A DNA stretch of 64,000 nt from Streptomyces zingiberis. GTDB lineage: Bacteria > Actinomycetota > Actinomycetes > Streptomycetales > Streptomycetaceae. The notes below the pieces were generated by a model. That model was not told the DNA's origin and searched no databases. It was given only the letters and a program-made list of their open reading frames with translations. This document shows, in pieces, positions 18,223-24,954 of the stretch. The translations under genes were made by a program, and so were the position numbers. Numbering within the stretch: position 1 is the stretch's first letter; every line of letters begins with the position of its first letter. Location: assembly GCF_012034935.1 (NCBI RefSeq), contig NZ_JAATEN010000008.1:124001-188000 (forward strand), read 5' to 3'.

Positions 18223-19134
18223 GTGCGCCGAATCGCAGCCCTGCTGGCTGTCCCCCTGCTGCTCGTCTCCGCCGCTGCCTGCGGCGGCGGGGACGACGCC
18301 GACACCTCCAACGGCAAGTCCGGCTCCGTCCCCGCCGTGACGGGGGGTGAGGGCGAGAAGCCCAAGGTCGCCAAGGGCGAGGGTGACCCGCCCAAGGAAC
18401 TGAAGGTCAAGGTCCTCAAGGAGGGCGACGGCGCCGTGCTCAAGAAGGGCGAGGCGCTGAACGCCCACTACCTGGGTCAGACCTGGGAGGGCAAGGTCTT
18501 CGACAACAGCTACGACCGCGGCGAGGCGGCCACCTTCCAGATCGGCGCCGGCAAGGTTATCAAGGGCTGGGACGAGGGCCTGGTCGGCCAGAAGCTCGGC
18601 AGCCGTGTCGAACTGGTCATCCCGCCGGACAAGGGCTACGGCGAGCAGAAGCAGGAGAAGATCCCCGCCAACTCCACGCTCGTCTTCGTCGTCGACCTGA
18701 AGAAGGTCATGCCGACCGAGCCCAAGGGCGAGGAGGTGCCGCAGAACGACGCGGCCCTGCCGAAGGTGTCCACCAAGACCGACGGCACGGTGCCGAAGGT
18801 GACCGTCCCCGAGGACGGGAAGGCGCCGGGCGAGGTCACCGCCAAGACGATCATCCAGGGCTCCGGCAAGGAGGTCGGGGCCAAGGACACCCTGAGCGTC
18901 CACTACGGGCTCACCCTCTGGAAGGGCGGCGAGCCCGGCGGTGACACCTGGGCGCAGGGCACCCCGCAGGACGTCCCCATCGCGCAGATGCCGGGGTGGA
19001 GTGAAGGGCTGAAGGGCCAGAAGGCCGGCAGCCGGGTCATGCTGATCGTCCCGCAGGACGAGCTCACCAAGGAGCAGCGGAAGCAGATCAAGTCGGACCT
19101 GGTCTTCGTCGTGGACATCCTGGACGTGAAGTGA
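18223..19134 (+). CDS. FKBP-type peptidyl-prolyl isomerase lipoprotein, two FKBP domains
   Basis: 303-residue exported lipoprotein. The signal peptide ends in SAAAC (lipobox Cys20) followed by a Gly/Asp/Lys-rich linker. The first FKBP domain (about 70-165) keeps the expected FDNSYDRG, VIKGWDEGL and Tyr in GYGEQ. The second (about 195-303) keeps the overall fold and MPGWSEGLKGQ but lacks the FDxS and GYG residues, so it may be non-catalytic. It should assist folding outside the membrane. GTG 18223 follows GAGGAA. Next gene is a cytosolic FKBP. Confidence 0.93.
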   Translation: MRRIAALLAVPLLLVSAAACGGGDDADTSNGKSGSVPAVTGGEGEKPKVAKGEGDPPKELKVKVLKEGDGAVLKKGEALNAHYLGQTWEGKVFDNSYDRGEAATFQIGAGKVIKGWDEGLVGQKLGSRVELVIPPDKGYGEQKQEKIPANSTLVFVVDLKKVMPTEPKGEEVPQNDAALPKVSTKTDGTVPKVTVPEDGKAPGEVTAKTIIQGSGKEVGAKDTLSVHYGLTLWKGGEPGGDTWAQGTPQDVPIAQMPGWSEGLKGQKAGSRVMLIVPQDELTKEQRKQIKSDLVFVVDILDVK

Positions 19135-19194
19135 TCGCCGCCGTACCGGACTGTTACGGTTCCGCCGACGCACATTCTCTCTAGGAGCACTTCA

Positions 19195-19569
19195 GTGAGC
19201 ATCGAGAAGCCCGAGGTCGACTTCCCGGGCGGCGAGCCGCCGGCCGATCTGGAGATCAAGGACATCTGGGAGGGCGACGGACCCGTGGCCCAGGCCGGGG
19301 ACACCGTCTCCGTCCACTACGTCGGGGTTGCCTTCAGCACCGGTGAGGAGTTCGACGCGAGCTGGAACCGCGGTACCCCGCTCCAGTTCCAGCTCGGTGT
19401 CGGCCAGGTCATCTCCGGCTGGGACCAGGGCGTGCAGGGCATGAAGGTCGGCGGGCGCCGCCAGCTGACCATCCCGGCCCACCTCGCCTACGGTGACCGC
19501 GGCGCCGGCGGCGGCCGCATCAAGCCGGGGGAGACGCTGATCTTCGTCTGCGACCTGGTCGCGGTCTGA
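19195..19569 (+). CDS. FKBP-type peptidyl-prolyl isomerase, cytosolic
   Basis: 124-residue single-domain FKBP with no signal peptide. Active-site residues are visible in SVHYVG, EFDASWNRG, VISGWDQGVQGM, LAYGDRG and the final LIFVCDLV strand. It catalyses cis-trans isomerisation of X-Pro bonds. The start is GTG 19195 with CTAGGAGC upstream, 60 nt after the lipoprotein FKBP, so the two may share a transcript. A very strong terminator separates it from pafB. Confidence 0.95.
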   Translation: MSIEKPEVDFPGGEPPADLEIKDIWEGDGPVAQAGDTVSVHYVGVAFSTGEEFDASWNRGTPLQFQLGVGQVISGWDQGVQGMKVGGRRQLTIPAHLAYGDRGAGGGRIKPGETLIFVCDLVAV

Positions 19570-19598
19570 ACGACCGGCGGGCCGTCCGCGGCCGCCCC

Positions 19599-19632
19599 CG
19601 AGGGCCCGTGCCGTCACCGGCACGGGCCCTCG
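19599..19632 (+). terminator. Strong terminator after the small FKBP gene
   Basis: Perfect 15-bp arms (CGAGGGCCCGTGCCG and its complement) with the tetraloop TCAC, followed by CTTTCACC. The best intrinsic terminator in the proteasome block. Confidence 0.92.
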
Positions 19633-19696
19633 CTTTCACCGGTGCCCTCCGGGGCGGTACGGTCGTCCGTCGGGGAGACAACGAGAGAGGGCGTCG

Positions 19697-20647
19697 ATGG
19701 CCATTGCCAAGGCCGAGCGGCTGATGAACCTGGCGCTGTGCCTGCTGGGCACCCGGCGCCCGCTCAGCAAGCGCGAGCTCCGGTCCTCGATCGAGGCGTA
19801 CATCGAGGCCGGCGGCGACGACGCCTTCAACCGCATGTTCGAGCGGGACAAGGATGATCTGCGGGAACTCGGCCTGGTCATCGAGACGGTGGAGAGCGTC
19901 GACGGCGAGATCGGCTACCGCGCGGCCCGCGACAGCAACCGCCTCCCGCCGGTCTCCCTCGACGCGGAGGAGGCCGCCGCGCTCAGTCTGGCGGCCAAGG
20001 TGTGGCAGCAGGCCCGGCTGGCCGGCGCGGCCAGCGGCGCGCTGCAGAAGCTGCGGGCGGCCGGGATGCCGCTCGCCGGGGAGGGCTACGGCCACAGCCC
20101 GCTGGAGCCGCGCATCCCCGCGCACGAGCCCGCGTTCGAGCCGCTGATGCTGGCCTGCCGTGACCGGCGCCCCGTCGTCTTCGACTACCGCAAGTCCAGC
20201 GCCGTCCGCCCGGAGAGCCGGCACGTCGAGCCCTGGGTCCTGGAGTGCTGCCGGGGCCACTGGTATCTCGCCGGCTGGGACCGTGAGCGCCGCGCCGAGC
20301 GCGTCTTCCGGCTCTCCCGGATCACGGGCCGGGTCCGCTCCCGCGCCGGCGCCTTCACCGCACCGGTGCCCGACCAGGTCACCGTGCGGGAGACGGTGGA
20401 GCGCTGGGCCGGCGAGGTCGCGACGAGCACGGCCCGGATCCGGCTGCGGACCGGGGCGGGGTATCCGCTGCGGGCCCGGGCGGTCGCCGTCCGGGAGACC
20501 GGTGCGGGCTGGGACGAGCTGGAGATCCCCTACGGGCACGGGCTCGACGCCTGGCTCGTGGAGTTCGGGCCCGACGTGGTCGTCCTCGGACCGGACGAGC
20601 TGCGCACGGACGTGGTCGAACGGCTGCGCGCCGTGGCCAAGGGCTGA
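19697..20647 (+). CDS. pafB: WYL-domain transcriptional regulator PafB
   Basis: 316-residue regulator with an N-terminal winged helix-turn-helix (about 5-75; RLMNLALCLLGTRRPLSKREL), a WYL domain around residues 145-230 containing the HWYLAGWDRERRAERVFRLS segment, and a C-terminal WCX-like extension. In mycobacteria PafB pairs with PafC and activates DNA-damage genes independently of LexA; its name comes from the pafA operon, not from a proteasome function. ATG 19697 follows GAGAGAGGG. Here it is separated from pafA by the FKBP genes and a strong terminator. Confidence 0.95.
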   Translation: MAIAKAERLMNLALCLLGTRRPLSKRELRSSIEAYIEAGGDDAFNRMFERDKDDLRELGLVIETVESVDGEIGYRAARDSNRLPPVSLDAEEAAALSLAAKVWQQARLAGAASGALQKLRAAGMPLAGEGYGHSPLEPRIPAHEPAFEPLMLACRDRRPVVFDYRKSSAVRPESRHVEPWVLECCRGHWYLAGWDRERRAERVFRLSRITGRVRSRAGAFTAPVPDQVTVRETVERWAGEVATSTARIRLRTGAGYPLRARAVAVRETGAGWDELEIPYGHGLDAWLVEFGPDVVVLGPDELRTDVVERLRAVAKG

Positions 20648-20771
20648 CGGAAACCGACAGGACGGGGAACGGTCCGGCGCGGCCCGGCGGGGCCGGAGCA
20701 CCGGGTGGACCCCGGCAGTACCGAAGAACCCGAGAACCCGAAGAACAGGGAACGGAACCGCGGAACCGCTG

Positions 20772-21734
20772 ATGGCCACCAACGCGATCGACCAGACCCG
20801 CCGGATGCTCTCGCTGGTGACGTATCTGCGCGAGCGCCCCGGCGCCCGCGTCGCCGACGTCGCCCGGGCATTCGGCATCACCGAGGACGAGCTCATCGCC
20901 GACCTCACCGTGCTGCCGATGTGCGGCACCAGCTTCCGCGGCGGCGACCTGCTCGACATCGACACCGACGGTGAGCACATCTGGTGGCGCAATCCCGACG
21001 CCGCCGGCAGCAGCTCCGGCGCGCCGTTGCGGCTCGCCGCCGACGAGGCCACCGCGCTGCTGGTGGCCGCGCGCGCCGTGGCCACCCTCCCCGGTCTGCG
21101 GGAGAGCGACCGGCAGGCGCTGCTGCGGGCCACCGCCAAGCTGGAGGCCGCCGCCGGTGAGGCCGCGGGCGCCAGCTCCCGTCTCTCGGTGACCTTCGAG
21201 TCCGAGGGCGGTGTCTTCGCCGACGTGGACCGGGCCATTTCCGAGCGGCGCCGGCTCTGGCTGCGCTATTACTCGCCCGCCCGGGACGAGCTGACCGAGC
21301 GCGAGGTGGACCCCATCCGCCTCTTCGCCGTCGGCCACACCTACATGGAGGCCTGGTGCCGGACCTCCGAGGCCCGGCGTACCTTCCGGCTGGACCGCGT
21401 CGCCGAGATCCGGCTGCTGGACGAGGCGGCCGACCCGCCCCAGCTCGAGCTCCGTGACCTCTCCGAAGGGCTGGTGCAGCCCGCCGCCGGGGACCCGGAG
21501 GTGGTCGTGGAGACGGGGCCCGGCGGACGCTGGGTGGCCGAGTACTATCCGCACGACAGCGCCGAGGAACTCCCCGACGGCGGTTTGCGGATCACCCTCC
21601 GTACCCCCGATCCGGCCGGGCTGCGCCGCCTCGCCCTCCGGCTGGGCGGTGACGGCCGCATCGCCTCCCCGCCCGGCCTGGCCGAGAGCGCCCGGGAGAG
21701 CGCGTGCCGGGCGCTGGCCGCCTACGGGGAATGA
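20772..21734 (+). CDS. pafC: WYL-domain transcriptional regulator PafC
   Basis: 320-residue partner of PafB with the same architecture: helix-turn-helix (TRRMLSLVTYLRERPGARVA), WYL domain (RRLWLRYYSPARDELTEREV region) and C-terminal domain. ATG 20772 is chosen from the alignment of the HTH start; upstream in-frame sequence has no HTH-like character. It ends with ATGA overlap into the next small zinc-ribbon gene, so at least those two are translationally coupled. By mycobacterial precedent it acts with PafB in the genotoxic stress response, perhaps sensing single-stranded DNA. Confidence 0.95.
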   Translation: MATNAIDQTRRMLSLVTYLRERPGARVADVARAFGITEDELIADLTVLPMCGTSFRGGDLLDIDTDGEHIWWRNPDAAGSSSGAPLRLAADEATALLVAARAVATLPGLRESDRQALLRATAKLEAAAGEAAGASSRLSVTFESEGGVFADVDRAISERRRLWLRYYSPARDELTEREVDPIRLFAVGHTYMEAWCRTSEARRTFRLDRVAEIRLLDEAADPPQLELRDLSEGLVQPAAGDPEVVVETGPGGRWVAEYYPHDSAEELPDGGLRITLRTPDPAGLRRLALRLGGDGRIASPPGLAESARESACRALAAYGE

Positions 21735-21988
21735 GCGTGAGGAGCGGGCGGATGGACACGGTGACGAGGGCGGTGCTCTTCCGGGCCGCCTGCCCCGACT
21801 GCCGGGGCCGGTTCGAACTGGCCTCCGACGCCATACGGCTGGCCATCGGCGCCACGGACCGGACCACCTTCTACTCCTTCACCTGCCCCGACTGCGGAAC
21901 CGCCGTGCGCAAGCCGGCGGGGGAGCGGATCGTGGCCCTGCTGACCGGCGGCGGCGTGCGCACCCTGCGGCTGTACTCGACCGTCTGA
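21731..21988 (+). CDS. Small zinc-ribbon protein, function unknown
   Basis: 85 residues starting at ATG 21731, whose ATGA overlaps the pafC stop. Two CPDC motifs (CPDCRGRFEL and TCPDCGTAVR) about 30 residues apart form a probable zinc ribbon. An internal ATG at 21752 is an alternative start. Coupling to pafC suggests co-expression with the PafBC regulator, but no function can be assigned. Confidence 0.8.
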   Translation: MSVRSGRMDTVTRAVLFRAACPDCRGRFELASDAIRLAIGATDRTTFYSFTCPDCGTAVRKPAGERIVALLTGGGVRTLRLYSTV

Positions 21989-22117
21989 CGGCCGCCCGCC
22001 CGGGCCCTCGCGCGAAGGGCGGAGCGACGGGGGCATTCCTGTTCCCGGTCTCCGGCGGCACCGCTCCTCCCTCCCTGTCCCTCCTCCCGCGCCGGAGGCC
22101 GGGCCGGGCCGCTCGGC

Positions 22118-22123
22118 TAGGCT
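22118..22123 (+). promoter_or_regulatory. -10 element of a probable leaderless promoter
   Basis: TAGGCT exactly 6 nt before the ATG at 22130, with no ribosome site. Confidence 0.5.
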
Positions 22124-22129
22124 CGCCGT

Positions 22130-22339
22130 ATGTCCTGGACCTGGCCCATCGCCGCCGTCGCCCTCGCCTTCTGCGGTCTCGCCGTGCTCGGCGTCCTCGC
22201 CGCCCGCGTCCTGATCGAGACCCGCCGGCTGGCGCGGCAGGTGGCCGAGGCGTCGCGGCGGATCGACCGCGCCGCGGACGACCTGGAACGCGCCGCCGTC
22301 CCCCTCGCCTCCCGGGCCCAGGCGCACCGCCCGGGCTGA
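22130..22339 (+). CDS. Small single-span membrane protein
   Basis: 69 residues: one transmembrane segment (about 4-26, WPIAAVALAFCGLAVLGVLA), then a short amphipathic, coiled-coil-like stretch (LARQVAEASRRIDRAADDLER) and a polar tail. The layout resembles short DUF948-type or divisome-accessory membrane proteins but no family can be named with confidence. It lies upstream of tatA and probably has its own leaderless promoter. Confidence 0.7.
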   Translation: MSWTWPIAAVALAFCGLAVLGVLAARVLIETRRLARQVAEASRRIDRAADDLERAAVPLASRAQAHRPG

Positions 22340-22436
22340 GGCCGGAGCCCCACTCCCGGTGCCCGGCCCGTCCCGGTACGCTGCTGGGGCGGCCCGGTAC
22401 GGGACGGGGCCGCGCGAACGGGAGGGCACCGGGGGC

Positions 22437-22467
22437 TTGCCCGGTGTTCACACCTGCGGGTTACGAT
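22437..22467 (+). promoter_or_regulatory. Candidate tatA promoter with internal palindrome
   Basis: TTGCCC (22437-22442) and TACGAT (22462-22467) with a 19-nt spacer that contains the palindrome GGTGT-TC-ACACC (22443-22454), a possible operator. Confidence 0.4.
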
Positions 22468-22550
22468 CGCTGGCGGGCCGCAGTCCGGACATCTGCCCGG
22501 ATTCGCCCGGTGGCCCCACCCACGACGTCCCGGTGAGAAGGTAAAGGCTT

Positions 22551-22850
22551 ATGTTCGGAAGGCTCGGTCCGGCCGAGATCATCCTCATTCTCGTTGTCGT
22601 CATCCTGCTGTTCGGGGCGAAGAAGCTGCCCGACATGGCCCGTTCCCTGGGCAAGTCGGCCCGCATCCTGAAGAGCGAGGCGCGGGCGATGAAGTCCGAG
22701 GGCAAGCAGTCCGAGAGCGCCCCGTCCGACCCGCCCGCCGACCAGTCCGACCAGTCCGACCAGCCGCACCGCACCATCAAGGCGGCGCCCGGCGACGTCA
22801 CCGGAGCCCGCCCCGTGGGCGAGCCGGGTGACCGCACGACCCAGCGCTGA
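22551..22850 (+). CDS. tatA: Sec-independent (twin-arginine) translocase TatA
   Basis: 99 residues with the TatA/E pattern: one N-terminal transmembrane helix (EIILILVVVILLFG), the FGAKKLPDMARSLGKS hinge and amphipathic helix, then an acidic, Ser/Asp/Gln-rich tail. It forms the size-variable pore ring for folded-protein export. The ATG follows GAAGG. tatC begins 54 nt downstream; tatB is not in the window. The tail carries a 9-bp tandem repeat. Confidence 0.96.
   Translation: MFGRLGPAEIILILVVVILLFGAKKLPDMARSLGKSARILKSEARAMKSEGKQSESAPSDPPADQSDQSDQPHRTIKAAPGDVTGARPVGEPGDRTTQR
22740..22757 (+). repeat. 9-bp tandem repeat in tatA
   Basis: Two perfect copies of GACCAGTCC followed by GACCAGCCG (to 22766), encoding DQS-DQS-DQP. 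Confidence 0.9.
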
Positions 22851-22904
22851 CCGACCCGGACAGGCGGCCCGGGAGGGCCCGCCGCGCGAGAATGAGGACG
22901 TGGG

Positions 22905-23900
22905 TTGCTCAAGTCCGCCCGCCGTAAGAAGGAGAAGGACCCCGAAGGGCGGATGCCCCTCGCGGAGCATCTGCGCGAGCTGCGCAACCGGCTCGTCAAG
23001 GCCTTGCTGGGCATCCTGGCGGTCACGATCGTCGCGGCGTTCTTCTACAACGACATCATCGAGCTGTTCACCCGGCCCGTGCTCAACTCGGTCGGCTGCA
23101 GGCAGTCCTTCGCCGAACTCGCGCAGAAGGACGAGGGAACCACCTGTGCCCAGATCACCATCAACGGTCTGATCACGCCCTTCACCCTCGCCCTCAAGGT
23201 CTCCCTGATGGCCGGCCTGGTGCTGGCCTCGCCGGTCTGGCTCTACCAGCTCTGGGCGTTCCTGGCACCCGGGCTGCACCGGCAGGAGAAGAAGTACGCG
23301 CTGGCGTTCGTCGGCGCCGGCTTCCCGCTCTTCCTGGGCGGCGGCTGGTTCGCGTACCTCGTCCTGCCGACCACGGCCAAGGTCCTCATCGAGTTCACCC
23401 CGGGCGGCGTGGACAACCTGCTGCCGCTGGACGACCTGCTGGACCTCGTCACCCGCATGGTGATCGTCTTCGGGCTCTCCTTCGAACTGCCGCTGCTGCT
23501 GGTCATGCTCAACCTCGGCGGCGTCCTCTCGGGCCGCCGCATGCTCGGCTGGTGGCGCGGCATGGTCCTGGGCATCACGCTCTTCTCGGCCATCGCCACC
23601 CCCAGCACGGACCCGCTGACCATGCTCGCCCTGGCGATGCCGATCTGGGTGCTGTACTTCGCCGCGGTGGCGCTCTCCCTGCTCAACGACTCCCGCCGGC
23701 GGGCCCGCGAGGACGCGGAACTCTCGCCCGACGAGGCCTCCGAACTCGACCTGCCGTACGGCGAGATCGCCCCCTCGGAACCGGCCGGAGCCTCCGGGCG
23801 CCCCGCGCTGCCGCCGCAGCAGACACGCGAGGACCGCGGGGACCGCGGGGACCACGGAGAGAGGAACACCCGGGTCAACGGTTTCGACGACGCGACCTGA
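22905..23900 (+). CDS. tatC: Twin-arginine translocase subunit TatC
   Basis: 331-residue polytopic receptor for Tat signal peptides, with about six transmembrane helices. The N-terminal MPLAEHLRELRNRL motif that binds the twin-arginine signal is present, as are the conserved Pro-rich loop (ITPFTLALKVSLMAG) and SFELPLLLVMLN. TTG 22905 is chosen with GAGGACG upstream. The C-terminal ~70 residues are polar, disordered and carry a GACCGCGGG repeat (23832-23849). Operon with tatA; a Tat-type signal peptide is seen in the glycosidase gene at 58370. Confidence 0.96.
   Translation: MLKSARRKKEKDPEGRMPLAEHLRELRNRLVKALLGILAVTIVAAFFYNDIIELFTRPVLNSVGCRQSFAELAQKDEGTTCAQITINGLITPFTLALKVSLMAGLVLASPVWLYQLWAFLAPGLHRQEKKYALAFVGAGFPLFLGGGWFAYLVLPTTAKVLIEFTPGGVDNLLPLDDLLDLVTRMVIVFGLSFELPLLLVMLNLGGVLSGRRMLGWWRGMVLGITLFSAIATPSTDPLTMLALAMPIWVLYFAAVALSLLNDSRRRAREDAELSPDEASELDLPYGEIAPSEPAGASGRPALPPQQTREDRGDRGDHGERNTRVNGFDDAT
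23832..23849 (+). repeat. 9-bp tandem repeat in tatC
   Basis: Two perfect copies of GACCGCGGG, encoding DRG-DRG, followed by the near copy GACCACGGA. Confidence 0.85.
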
Positions 23901-23937
23901 CCCGGTACGCTCCTCCGACGATCTCGGGGGAGCCCTC

Positions 23938-24828
23938 TTGACCAGCGACATCACCCTTCTCGTCAACCCCGCCGCGGGCCGCGGCGGGGGAGCGCGCGCC
24001 GTCGGCCCCGCCGCCCGCGTCCTGCGGGACGCCGGCCACACCGTCCGGACCGTCCTCGGCGCCGACGCGGCCGGCGCCGGTGCCCGTGCCCGGGAGGCGG
24101 TGGCCGCCGGAACCGGCGCCCTGCTGGCCGTCGGCGGCGACGGCACGGTCTCCCTCGCGCTGGGCGCCGTCGCCGGGACCCCGGTGCCGCTCGGGGTCAT
24201 CGCCGTCGGCTCCGGGAACGACTACGCCCGCACCCACGGCCTGCCGCTCCGCGACCCGGCCGCCGCCGCCCGGACCGCCGCCACGGCGCTGAAGGCGCAC
24301 GGCGGGCGCCCCGCCGACCTCGGCCGTGCGGGGAGCCGCTGGTTCGGCACCGTCCTGGCCTCGGGCTTCGACTCCCGCGTCAACGACCGGGGCAACCGGC
24401 TGCCCTGGCCCCGCGGCCGGCTCCGCTACGACCTCGCGCTGCTGGCCGAGCTCGCCGCGCTGCGCCCGTTCCGGTACCGGATCCGGCGGGACGGAGAGCC
24501 CGCCGAGGAGATCGAGGCGACCCTGGTCGCCGTCGGCAACGGCCCGGCCTACGGGGGCGGGATGCGCATCTGCCCCGGCGCCCGGGACGACGACGGGCTG
24601 CTCGATCTCACCGTGGTCGGCCCCTGCTCGCGCGCCACGCTGCTGGGCGTCTTCCCCCGGGTCTACCGCGGCACCCACGTCTCCCACCCCGCCGTGCGCA
24701 CCCTCCGCGCGCGGACGGTGACGCTGGACGCGCCCGGGGTGACGGCCTACGCCGACGGGGAGCCCCTGGGCCCGCTGCCGCTGGACGTCACGTCGGTGCC
24801 CGGCGCGGTGCGGCTGCTGGTCCCCTGA
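23938..24828 (+). CDS. Diacylglycerol/lipid kinase family protein
   Basis: 296 residues of the DAGK-catalytic (DgkB/YegS) family. Seen: the N-terminal LLVNPAAGRG loop, the nucleotide motif VGGDGTVS, GSGNDYAR and the C-terminal beta sandwich ending AYADGEPLGPLPLDV. It should phosphorylate a diacylglycerol, sphingoid-like or other membrane lipid at the inner leaflet; the exact lipid is not predictable. TTG 23938 follows GGGGGAG. It is 37 nt after tatC in the same direction. Confidence 0.93.
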   Translation: MTSDITLLVNPAAGRGGGARAVGPAARVLRDAGHTVRTVLGADAAGAGARAREAVAAGTGALLAVGGDGTVSLALGAVAGTPVPLGVIAVGSGNDYARTHGLPLRDPAAAARTAATALKAHGGRPADLGRAGSRWFGTVLASGFDSRVNDRGNRLPWPRGRLRYDLALLAELAALRPFRYRIRRDGEPAEEIEATLVAVGNGPAYGGGMRICPGARDDDGLLDLTVVGPCSRATLLGVFPRVYRGTHVSHPAVRTLRARTVTLDAPGVTAYADGEPLGPLPLDVTSVPGAVRLLVP

Positions 24829-24862
24829 GGGCGCGGGAGGCGGCCGCCTTTCGGGGATGGGC

Positions 24863-24884
24863 GGCCGCCGGGTGGCCGCCGGGT
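24863..24884. repeat. 11-bp tandem repeat and palindromes between lipid kinase and helicase genes
   Basis: GGCCGCCGGGT occurs twice in tandem. Just upstream, the palindrome GGCGGCCGCC occurs twice (24839-24848 and 24860-24869) and can form a hairpin that may end the tatA-tatC-kinase transcript. Confidence 0.6.
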
Positions 24885-24954
24885 GGCGGCCGGGCGGTGG
24901 AAGGCCCGCGGGAACGCGGTGTTGTCCGGGGCGGCCGGTAGTCTCGTAGATACG

